60,087 nucleotides of DNA from Sphingobacteriaceae bacterium (lineage in GTDB: Bacteria; Bacteroidota; Bacteroidia; UBA7662). The translations under genes and the position numbers were made by a program. Position 1 is the first letter of the stretch. The number at the start of each line of letters is the position of its first letter. The notes below the pieces were generated by a model that was given only the letters and a program-made list of their open reading frames with translations, did no database searches and was not told the DNA's origin. Where the stretch lies: positions 1 to 60,087 of the forward strand of contig PNNG01000012.1 of the NCBI GenBank assembly GCA_013824115.1. Direction: 5' to 3'. Shown here in pieces: positions 53,324 to 60,087 of the stretch.

Positions 53324-56300
53324 ATGGCATTGTGGGTTTACAGGGCTGCCGCCGGATCGGGCAAAACATTCACTTTGGTACGCGAATACCTGCGTTTGTC
53401 GCTGGGAGCGCGCGATGTTGATGGCTTCAGGCACATTTTGGCCATCACCTTCACCAACAAGGCGGCGGGCGAAATGAAAACCCGGGTACTGCAGGCCCTG
53501 GCTGAATTTGCCGGCAAAAGCGAAAGCAAACGCTTTGGGGTGATGTTCGATCAGCTGCAAGCCGAATTGGGCATGAGCGAAGCGGTTTTACGCAACCGAT
53601 CGGAGCAGGTGCTCACAGCTATGCTGCACCGGTACCAACAACTGAGCATTGGCACCATCGATAGTTTTGTGGCGCGTCTGGCCCGACAATTTGCCAGCGA
53701 GCTGTTGCTCGATCAGCAATTTGAGGTGGTGCTCGACACCCAGTTGTTGCTTGCACAAACGGTAGAGCGGCTGCTCGAGCGCCTGGGCAAGGAGCCCGTG
53801 CTTACCGATATATTGACCCGACTGGCATTTGAGCAGATAGAGCAAGACAAAAGCTGGCAAATACGTGGGGAGCTGAAGAAATTTGCCGGGCAATTGCTGC
53901 GCGATGATATGCGTGAGATATTGCCCCAATTGAAGGCCAGCGATGCCGCCCATTTCGCAGCAGAGCGGCAGGCATTGCAACAGAAAAGGAAGGAGCTTCA
54001 AGACCAAATGGGGAGTCCTGCCCAAACCATGCTGGCCCGTTTGAGCGAAGCGGGTGTTGCCGATTCGGAGTTTTTTTATGGCGGAAGTGGCACCATCAGT
54101 GTTTGGAAAAAACTGGCTGCTGGTATCCTGATGGCACCAGGCAAAAGGCAGGAAGAGGTGGTGTCGAAACAAATATGGTATAGCAAGTCGGCCAGCGTTG
54201 AAAGCAAAAACTGGTTACAAACCCATGCCAGCTGGCTTACCGAACAATGCCAGCGCATTGCCGAAGCCTATGATCAATTCCACAAGGAATTAATTTTGGT
54301 GGATGCCATCCTGAAGCGGCAATACGCCAGTGCCACCCTGGCCCTTTTGCAACAGGAGCTGGATGCCTGGATGGAAGAGCAAGCGGCGGTCCCCTTGCCT
54401 GTGCTGTACTTCCGCCTGGCGGACGTGCTTGCCGAAAGCGCCACCCCCTATATTTTCGAGCGTTTGGGCAATTTGTACCGGCATTTTTTGATCGACGAAT
54501 TTCAAGATACCAGCGTTTTGCAGTGGAACAACCTGCTTCCTCTGGTTGAAAACGGACTTTCGGGCGGCAACGATTCGCTTTTGGTAGGCGATGCCAAGCA
54601 GAGCATATACCGCTGGCGTTCGGGCGATGCCAATCAGTTTGTGCAACTCCCCCAGCGGCGCGATGGTTCGCCTGGAAGTGCTTTGATTACCGATGCCTAC
54701 CGATTAGAACAGCTCAATACCAATTTTCGATCGTACCGCACGGTGATCGATTTTAACAACCGCTTTTTCCGATGGTATGCCAATCAGCAAGCAGCCCGCG
54801 TGCAAGACTTCTACGAATCGTTGGAACAACTGGGCGGAAAAGCAGGGGGATTGGTGCAAGTGAGATTGCTGCCTTCGCCCCCACCCGAAAGTAACGACAT
54901 AGAGCAGCGGCAACAAGAAGTGCTCAAATTAGTAGCCGAGCTGCAACAAAAAGGAGTTCCTTATGGCGAAATGGCCGTTTTGGTGCGGAAAAACAGTTTA
55001 GGAAGTGCCTTGGCAGAAGCCCTTTTATCGGCAGGGATCCCAGTGATTTCTGGGGAAAGCCTGCTACTGCACCGCCAGCCTGCCATCCGGCTCTTCTGGG
55101 TGTGCCTGCGGTGGTTGCTTTACCCACACGACGAACTCAACCAGCAAGAAGGCAAGATATTGGTGGCGCAGCTGCAGCAGCAAGCGGTAGTGCCCTCCGA
55201 AAGTTGGGAGCAACAAGTTCACCGCCTGTATGGCAAAGCCTTGCCTGGCAAGCACTGGAAACAATTGCCCAGTGCCGAATTGCCCGAACAAGTGCTGCAT
55301 TTTTTCGGATTGCTCGAGAAGCCCGATGCTTTTGTGCTTCGGTTATTGGATGTGGTGCGCGACAAAAGCAGCAAATGGCATCAGGCCGATGAATTGCTGC
55401 AGTGGTGGGAAGAACAAGGCAGCAGCATTGCCCTGCCCATGCCCGAAAAGGGCAATGCAGTGCGGGTAATGACCTACCACAAATCGAAAGGACTTGAATT
55501 TGGCGTGGTAATCATTGCCGATGCCGATAAGCGGAAGGATGATTTGTCGGAAGAGGCCAAATGGATAAAAACCACCCTTACCAACAGCGGCGTGGCCTGG
55601 GTTTCTACCAAAGATTTGGAAAACGCGCCTCCACCTTATCCTGCTTTGTTTGCGGAAGAAAGCGAAATGAGTCGGCTCGATTACCTCAACACCCTATACG
55701 TTGCCTTTACCCGGGCAGTGGGGGCTTTGTACATTTTGGGAAGTGCCGAAAAAGGCACCAAGTTCAGCTTCAGCAAGCTCTTTCCACAGTTTGCCATGCA
55801 ATGTCAATGGGAAGGCGTCGATTTTTTCGAATGGGGAAGTCTGCCCCCGTTTGAGCCAGCTAACGAAACCAAAGTAAATAGCTTGGATGTGCATTATTGG
55901 TCCGACTGGCGCAACAAGCTACAATTGCAAAGCCGTTTCGATGGTTCGAAAGAAATACACGAAGCGCTCAGTTTGGGCAATGCCGCCCATGGCATTTTGG
56001 CCGCATTGCCCGAGGCCGCGGCTTTGGAGCGGGTCATTGATCAGAAAGTAAGGGCAGGTGAAATCAGCATAGCGCAGGTCGACCTTTTGCTTCCGGCATT
56101 GCGCCAATTGCTGCAGGAAGAGTGGCTTCAGCCTTATTTTGCCCCCGGGGTGGATGTTCGCAATGAAGCAGCCATTTTAGACACCGATGGAAGCATGCAC
56201 CGTCCCGACCGACTGGTCTTTCTTGAAAAGGAAGTGGTGGTACTGGAGTTCAAAACCGGCACCAAACGGCCCGAGCATGACGCGCAGCTCCAAGCTTATG

Positions 56301-56374
56301 TTGAATTGCTCCGTGGCATGGGCCACTCTGCCCGGGGCGAATTAATTTACCTCCACCTCAACCCAACGGCATGA
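53324..56374 (+). CDS. UvrD-family helicase with PD-(D/E)XK nuclease (AddA/RecB-like)
   Basis: A 1016-aa helicase-nuclease that processes double-strand DNA ends for recombination. The helicase motifs run in order: RAAAGSGKTFTLVREYL (Walker A, near residue 10), ITFTNKAAGEMKTRVL, FLIDEFQDTSVLQWNN (motif II), LVGDAKQSIYRWRSGD, TNFRSY, MTYHKSKGLEFGVVII and LYVAFTRAVGALYIL. The C-terminal PD-(D/E)XK nuclease has HRPDRLVFL and VVLEFKTGTKRP. No addB lies beside it. The following gene's ATG overlaps its stop (ATGA). Confidence 0.92.
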   Translation: MALWVYRAAAGSGKTFTLVREYLRLSLGARDVDGFRHILAITFTNKAAGEMKTRVLQALAEFAGKSESKRFGVMFDQLQAELGMSEAVLRNRSEQVLTAMLHRYQQLSIGTIDSFVARLARQFASELLLDQQFEVVLDTQLLLAQTVERLLERLGKEPVLTDILTRLAFEQIEQDKSWQIRGELKKFAGQLLRDDMREILPQLKASDAAHFAAERQALQQKRKELQDQMGSPAQTMLARLSEAGVADSEFFYGGSGTISVWKKLAAGILMAPGKRQEEVVSKQIWYSKSASVESKNWLQTHASWLTEQCQRIAEAYDQFHKELILVDAILKRQYASATLALLQQELDAWMEEQAAVPLPVLYFRLADVLAESATPYIFERLGNLYRHFLIDEFQDTSVLQWNNLLPLVENGLSGGNDSLLVGDAKQSIYRWRSGDANQFVQLPQRRDGSPGSALITDAYRLEQLNTNFRSYRTVIDFNNRFFRWYANQQAARVQDFYESLEQLGGKAGGLVQVRLLPSPPPESNDIEQRQQEVLKLVAELQQKGVPYGEMAVLVRKNSLGSALAEALLSAGIPVISGESLLLHRQPAIRLFWVCLRWLLYPHDELNQQEGKILVAQLQQQAVVPSESWEQQVHRLYGKALPGKHWKQLPSAELPEQVLHFFGLLEKPDAFVLRLLDVVRDKSSKWHQADELLQWWEEQGSSIALPMPEKGNAVRVMTYHKSKGLEFGVVIIADADKRKDDLSEEAKWIKTTLTNSGVAWVSTKDLENAPPPYPALFAEESEMSRLDYLNTLYVAFTRAVGALYILGSAEKGTKFSFSKLFPQFAMQCQWEGVDFFEWGSLPPFEPANETKVNSLDVHYWSDWRNKLQLQSRFDGSKEIHEALSLGNAAHGILAALPEAAALERVIDQKVRAGEISIAQVDLLLPALRQLLQEEWLQPYFAPGVDVRNEAAILDTDGSMHRPDRLVFLEKEVVVLEFKTGTKRPEHDAQLQAYVELLRGMGHSARGELIYLHLNPTA

Positions 56375-56907
56375 AAACCGATGCATTTTTGGCTGCCTGC
56401 CTGGCAGAAGCCCAGCGTTACAAAAAAATAGGCGATGCCTGTCTCCAACGCCTCAACCACGAACAACTACATTGGCAGCCCCACCCACAATGCAACAGTA
56501 TGGCCATGCTGGTGCATCACCTGAGCGGGAATATGCGCAGCAGGTTCACCGACTTTTTAAGCAGCGATGGAGAAAAACCCTGGAGGCAACGAGATGCAGA
56601 ATTCGAACCCGTTGCCTGGCAAAAAGCCGAAATAGGGGAGGCTTGGGAAGCCGGTTGGCGTATTTATTTGGAAGTGCTTCAAACCCTCACGAGCGATGAA
56701 TTGCACCTCACGGTAACCATCCGCAACGAGCCTCATACCGTTATGGCGGCTATACAGCGGCAGCAAGCACATTACCCCTACCACATTGGCCAAATGACCT
56801 TATTGGCCAAAATACAATTGGGCGATGCGTTTGCTTCCTTATCGATACCCAAAAACCAAAGCGACGCTTTTTTGGAGGAGATGCAAAACAAATTTAAAAA
56901 ACCATAA
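56371..56907 (+). CDS. DinB-like/DUF1572 family protein
   Basis: A 178-aa four-helix-bundle protein of the DinB superfamily (DUF1572 group). Metal-ligand histidines are in MLVHHLSGNMRSRF (about residue 50) and HYPYHIGQM (about residue 133). Related enzymes include bacillithiol and mycothiol transferases, but many members have unknown substrates. Its ATG overlaps the helicase-nuclease stop by 4 bp, hinting at a damage- or stress-linked role by context only. Confidence 0.85.
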   Translation: MKTDAFLAACLAEAQRYKKIGDACLQRLNHEQLHWQPHPQCNSMAMLVHHLSGNMRSRFTDFLSSDGEKPWRQRDAEFEPVAWQKAEIGEAWEAGWRIYLEVLQTLTSDELHLTVTIRNEPHTVMAAIQRQQAHYPYHIGQMTLLAKIQLGDAFASLSIPKNQSDAFLEEMQNKFKKP

Positions 56908-56947
56908 TATTTCGGGCAGGGGCGGTGGAAATGTCGTACATTACAAC

Positions 56948-57637
56948 ATGCAAGACATCGAGCTCGTCCCCATCCGTTTGCGCCTCTCTAATGCCTACCT
57001 CCTATTGAGCGGCGAGGCTGCTGTTTTGGTCGACACCGGGAGTCCGGGCGAAGAAACCGCCCTCGAAGATGCTTTGCTGGCACGCAACCTCAGCATCTCC
57101 GATTTGCGTTTGATTGTGCATACGCATGGTCATAGCGACCATGTGGGAAGCACCGCAGCCTTGGTAAAACAATACAGATGCACCACTGCCCTGCACAGCG
57201 CCGATGTAGAGATGGTACAAAAAGGCAAAAATGCGCCGTTACAACCCACCCGGCTCATGGGCAAGCTGCTTATTCCTTTTGTCGACAAGCCCTTTTCTCC
57301 CTTTACACCCGATGTAAAACTCGAAGGCCTGCAAAGTCTCGAGGAATTTGGCATGCCCGTGCGCTTGATGCACTTACCCGGACATACAGCAGGCAGCATG
57401 GCCTTCTTACTGCCTGGGGGAAAAGCCATTGTGGGTGATGTACTGATGGGCGGATTTATGGGGGGAAATTTTTTGCCTCATTTGCCCGACTATCATTATT
57501 ACGCCGATGACCTCCAAGCGGTGCATCGCAGCTTGAAAGCCCTGTTGGATGCAGGTGTACACACTTGGTACCCGGGACATGGCGGACCAGTAACAACAAA
57601 ATCGGTGCTCAAGCGTTTCTCGAAAGTGATAGCTTAA
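56948..57637 (+). CDS. MBL-fold metal-dependent hydrolase
   Basis: A 229-aa metallo-beta-lactamase-fold hydrolase. I start at the ATG giving MQDIELVPIRLRLSNAYLLL, the usual first strand of the fold; a longer in-frame upstream start would overlap the previous gene out of keeping with family length. The binuclear metal site is complete: HTHGHSDHVG (HxHxDH), LPGHTAGSM, VGDVLMGG and YPGHGGP. Substrate is unknown; glyoxalase II-like or related thioesters are options. It lies 40 bp after the DinB-like gene. Confidence 0.9.
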   Translation: MQDIELVPIRLRLSNAYLLLSGEAAVLVDTGSPGEETALEDALLARNLSISDLRLIVHTHGHSDHVGSTAALVKQYRCTTALHSADVEMVQKGKNAPLQPTRLMGKLLIPFVDKPFSPFTPDVKLEGLQSLEEFGMPVRLMHLPGHTAGSMAFLLPGGKAIVGDVLMGGFMGGNFLPHLPDYHYYADDLQAVHRSLKALLDAGVHTWYPGHGGPVTTKSVLKRFSKVIA

Positions 57638-57649
57638 CCCCGATTACCC

Positions 57650-58084
57650 TTGAAAAAAATTGCGCTGCTATGCATGGCCATAGCTTGCCTGGGCACGGCC
57701 CCTGCTCAGCAAACGACCAGCCATCAATTGTGGATTTATGTTACCGGTGTAATTCCATCGGATATAGCCAAAGTGAACATAGGCCTATACCGGAGCATCG
57801 ACAATTTCCCAAAACGAGAAGGCACTTACAAGCACCACATTGTGCATGCCAGTAACGATACCATCAAAGTGAAATTTGAAGTGCCCTTTGGTGAGTATGC
57901 CGTTGCCGCTACCCTCGATGTAAATGCCAACAACCGACTCGACCGCAATTCATTTGGTTACCCCATAGAACCCTTTGGTTTTTCACGCGGTTTCAGGCCC
58001 AGCATGCGCGGTCCCCGTTTTTCGGAATGCGCCTTTCAGTTTGTGCGACAAAATCAATTGATTTACGTACGTCTCTCCGACTGA
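57650..58084 (+). CDS. DUF2141 secreted protein
   Basis: A 144-aa exported protein with a TTG start, chosen because it opens a signal peptide (KKIALLCMAIACLGTAPAQ) and no ATG is suitably placed. The body fits DUF2141: an Ig-like beta-sandwich with VPFGEYAVAATLDVNANNR, LDRNSFGYPIEPFGFSRG and a terminal FQFVRQNQLIYVRL strand. The DVNANNRLDRN segment resembles a calcium-binding loop. Function is unknown; 12 bp separate it from the MBL gene. Confidence 0.82.
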   Translation: MKKIALLCMAIACLGTAPAQQTTSHQLWIYVTGVIPSDIAKVNIGLYRSIDNFPKREGTYKHHIVHASNDTIKVKFEVPFGEYAVAATLDVNANNRLDRNSFGYPIEPFGFSRGFRPSMRGPRFSECAFQFVRQNQLIYVRLSD

Positions 58085-58214
58085 TTGCTGAGGAGAGCAC
58101 AGTGCTTTCCATACCGAAACCGACAAATTCACCCGCGAAATGCTTCGTTTTATGGGCCTTCCAGCCCAATAAGCCTTATCTTGGTCGCCGGCACAGCTTG
58201 AAGTTATACGGCGC

Positions 58215-59474
58215 ATGCATTTTTTCACTAAGCACTTTCCGTTACACCCCCTGGCCTGGCGCAACCGTTTTGTATGGTTGGGCTTGGCTTTGTTGGTGGC
58301 CGTGCTGGCGGGCAGTTCTGCCGCCTTGTTTTTAGCTGTGCTCGACTGGCTTACCAACTACCGCAACGAAAACAAGCAGCTGATCTACTTTTTGCCTGTA
58401 GCAGGCCTTTTGGTGGGTTGGCTGTATCAACGTTTTGGCGGATTGTCGGGCAGGGGCAACAACCAACTCCTCGATGAATTCCACCTTCGCCGGGGCGGTC
58501 TCCCTTGGGTAATGGCGCCTTTGGTATTGGTAGGCACCTGGCTTACCCATGCTTTTGGCGGGTCTGCCGGTCGCGAAGGTACTGCTGTGCAAATGGGCGC
58601 CTCGCTGGCCTATGCCCTGTCTGAAAAGTTGAAGCTCTCGCGCAGGCACCGGCGGGCCATGCTGCTTTTGGGCATGGCGGGTGGATTTGCCGCGGTCTTC
58701 GGAACGCCTGCGGCCGGAGCTGTTTTCGCCATCGAGGTTTTAGGAAAAGGCAAACACCGCTACCGCCACTTGCTGCCAGCAATGCTGACTGCCTGGGGAG
58801 CACATTTCGTTTGTTTGGCCTGGGGCATTGAACATACGCCCTTTTCCTTGCAACGCATTTTGAACTTGCACTTTGCCAGCCTACCGGCTTTGCTGGCAGC
58901 CGCCCTAGCCTTTGGGCTGACTGCGCGGCTGTTCAGCGGTTTGGGACATTTTTTCAGTCGGCAATTGGCGCAGCTGATTCCCCGGCTGTCCCTCCGTGCT
59001 TTTGCTGGCGGCCTGCTGCTGAGTCTGGTTTTCTGGCTCAGCCAAAACGACCGTTACCTGGGTTTGGGTGTGCCAGTCATCCTCGAAGCCTTCGATCAGC
59101 CCCTGCCTTGGTACGACTTCCTGGCCAAAACCTTGTATACCACCTTCACCTTAGGGACAGGTTTCAAAGGCGGTGAAGTTACCCCCCTCTTTTTTACAGG
59201 GGCCACGCTGGGCAGCAGCTTATCGGCCATCCTGCCTTTGCCTACCGATTGGCTGGCAGCATTGGGCTTGGTGGCCGTTTTTGCAGGAGCCACCAACACC
59301 CCCATTGCCTGCGCCGTGATGGGTGCTGAGTTGTTTGGCTGGATGTTGTTTCCGGTGGCCTTGCCGGTTTGCTGGCTGGCCGTTGGGGTGTCGGGCACAG
59401 TGGGTATTTACAGCAGCCAACCAGCCTTTGCTCTAAAAATAGAGCGCCTGCTTCAAAAACCAAAACCGTCCTGA
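58215..59474 (+). CDS. ClC-family chloride channel or transporter
   Basis: A 419-aa voltage-gated chloride channel (ClC) family protein with about ten to twelve hydrophobic helices. The selectivity-filter motifs are GSAGREGTAVQMGAS (GREGP region, Pro to Thr), GTPAAGAVFAIEVL, and GTGFKGGEVTPLFFTGA (the GxFxP region). The usual first filter GSGIP is not obvious and may read as RFGGLSGRGNN. It could be a Cl-/H+ or F-/H+ antiporter; the filter changes leave the ion open. It follows a 130-bp gap without a recognised gene. Confidence 0.88.
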   Translation: MHFFTKHFPLHPLAWRNRFVWLGLALLVAVLAGSSAALFLAVLDWLTNYRNENKQLIYFLPVAGLLVGWLYQRFGGLSGRGNNQLLDEFHLRRGGLPWVMAPLVLVGTWLTHAFGGSAGREGTAVQMGASLAYALSEKLKLSRRHRRAMLLLGMAGGFAAVFGTPAAGAVFAIEVLGKGKHRYRHLLPAMLTAWGAHFVCLAWGIEHTPFSLQRILNLHFASLPALLAAALAFGLTARLFSGLGHFFSRQLAQLIPRLSLRAFAGGLLLSLVFWLSQNDRYLGLGVPVILEAFDQPLPWYDFLAKTLYTTFTLGTGFKGGEVTPLFFTGATLGSSLSAILPLPTDWLAALGLVAVFAGATNTPIACAVMGAELFGWMLFPVALPVCWLAVGVSGTVGIYSSQPAFALKIERLLQKPKPS

Positions 59475-59495
59475 CGACCTTAAATCTTACAACAG

Positions 59496-59888
59496 ATGAA
59501 AAAACTACTCTTCATTGTTCTGTTCGGATTAACCGAATTTGCCTGGGCACAATCTGCGCCGGCCGAGCTCGCCCAAGCCCAACTCGATGCCTACAACCGG
59601 CGCGACCTAGAGGCATTTCTACTGCCATACGACGACAGCGTGGCCGTGTACAGCTTTCCCAACCAATTGCAATACCGCGGCAAGGCCCAAATGCGCCAAG
59701 TGTATGGCGAGATGTTTCAAACCCTCCCCGATTTGCATTGCACCCTGGTAAGCCGCATGGTGATGGGAAATACCGTAATTGACCAAGAATCGGTGGTATT
59801 TCGCAAAGGCGAAAAGCCTTTGCAGGCCATTGCCATTTACAAAATGAAAGCGGGTAAAATTGCGGAGGTGTATTTTGTATTTGAGTAG
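59496..59888 (+). CDS. Secreted NTF2-like (SnoaL-type) protein
   Basis: A 130-aa protein with a signal peptide (MKKLLFIVLFGLTEFAWAQ) and an NTF2/SnoaL cone fold: AQLDAYNRRDLEAFLLPYDD, VAVYSFPNQLQYRGKAQMRQ and the final strands AIAIYKMKAGKIAEVYFVFE. Such domains bind or turn over small hydrophobic ligands, or serve as periplasmic scaffolds; no catalytic Asp/His pair is clear. It lies 21 bp after the ClC gene. The 199 bp to the window end hold nothing I can support. Confidence 0.85.
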   Translation: MKKLLFIVLFGLTEFAWAQSAPAELAQAQLDAYNRRDLEAFLLPYDDSVAVYSFPNQLQYRGKAQMRQVYGEMFQTLPDLHCTLVSRMVMGNTVIDQESVVFRKGEKPLQAIAIYKMKAGKIAEVYFVFE

Positions 59889-60087
59889 TGCAGATGCTAC
59901 TACCAGCTGCATAAAAGCATATTGGCTGCGGTAACGTTTTTTGCCATTTGAGAGGTCCTGGATGTTTTGCAGCAGCTTGCCCTGGCTTTGCAACGGTGCT
60001 GCATGCCTTACAAACCGCCTTGCAAAGTGACAGGTCTTTTTTAACTTTACTGTTTATCCGCAAGACGACAACTTTGGCTTCAAATCT

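Noticed and set aside
59512..60063. Minus-strand open frame covering the NTF2-like gene and window end
   Set aside because: It overlaps a gene with a signal peptide and clear fold, and its own product is low-complexity and Arg/Cys-rich.
59889..60087. Possible hairpin AGTAG/CTACT just after the last gene
   Set aside because: The stem is 5 bp with no T-run, so it does not qualify as a terminator.

Overview
The window is chromosomal DNA from a Bacteroidota bacterium. It carries a type IX secretion/gliding operon (porP-gldK-gldL-gldM-gldN), two secreted proteins with T9SS C-terminal sorting domains, a TonB-dependent receptor paired with a DUF4249 lipoprotein, Bacteroidota-specific families (DUF4271, DUF6526), and several start codons preceded by the Bacteroidota -7 element TAnnTTTG, with few Shine-Dalgarno sequences. 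The order within the phylum cannot be settled from the sequence alone. I saw no rRNA, tRNA, CRISPR array, insertion sequence or prophage.

Layout. 1-5435: SUF iron-sulfur assembly operon sufB(partial)-sufC-sufD-sufS-sufE-DUF59, closed by a terminator. 5.6-9.7 kb: a T9SS cargo protein, an orphan Hpt phosphotransfer protein, a FabH-type ketoacyl synthase, a DUF6526 membrane protein and a small heat-shock protein, separated by clear hairpin terminators. 9.9-12.8 kb: a coupled pair, an outer-membrane-like protein and a helix-hairpin-helix plus beta-barrel protein. 12.8-16.4 kb (minus): polyphosphate operon sixA-ppk1-ppx. 16.4-19.5 kb: four overlapping genes (nuclease/phosphatase, methyltransferase, PAP2 phosphatase, ZIP transporter). 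19.6-25.9 kb: LamG T9SS cargo, a hybrid sensor kinase, a padR/membrane-protein pair and a DECR-like reductase. 26.0-27.7 kb: small membrane protein with a Fur-family regulator, then arsenite exporter acr3.

27.7-35.9 kb is a kynurenine region: kynureninase, TonB-dependent receptor, DUF4249 lipoprotein, kynurenine 3-monooxygenase, a small membrane protein, a decayed RelE-type toxin-antitoxin module and a cyclase-family putative kynurenine formamidase. These three enzymes would convert N-formylkynurenine to 3-hydroxyanthranilate; the first (tryptophan dioxygenase) and last steps are not here. 35.8-38.1 kb (minus): HemW-like radical SAM protein and a VWA protein. 38.3-42.5 kb: a small glycan cluster (glycosyltransferase, flippase, AsnB-type amidotransferase). 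42.6-53.2 kb is one long minus-strand run: AAA ATPase, BamA/TamA-like barrel, DUF4271, hemD, porP, gldKLMN. 53.3-59.9 kb (plus): AddA/RecB-like helicase-nuclease, DinB-like protein, metallo-beta-lactamase-fold hydrolase, DUF2141 protein, ClC chloride channel and an NTF2-like protein.

The most notable points are: a RelE-like toxin gene broken by two separate one-base expansions of poly-A runs beside an intact antitoxin; a periplasmic HhH DNA-binding-type domain fused to an outer-membrane barrel; a kynurenine gene set interrupted by an outer-membrane transporter pair; and perfect palindromes placed over the predicted promoters of acr3 and padR, whose -7 elements end exactly 4 nt before the ATG, implying leaderless or nearly leaderless transcripts.
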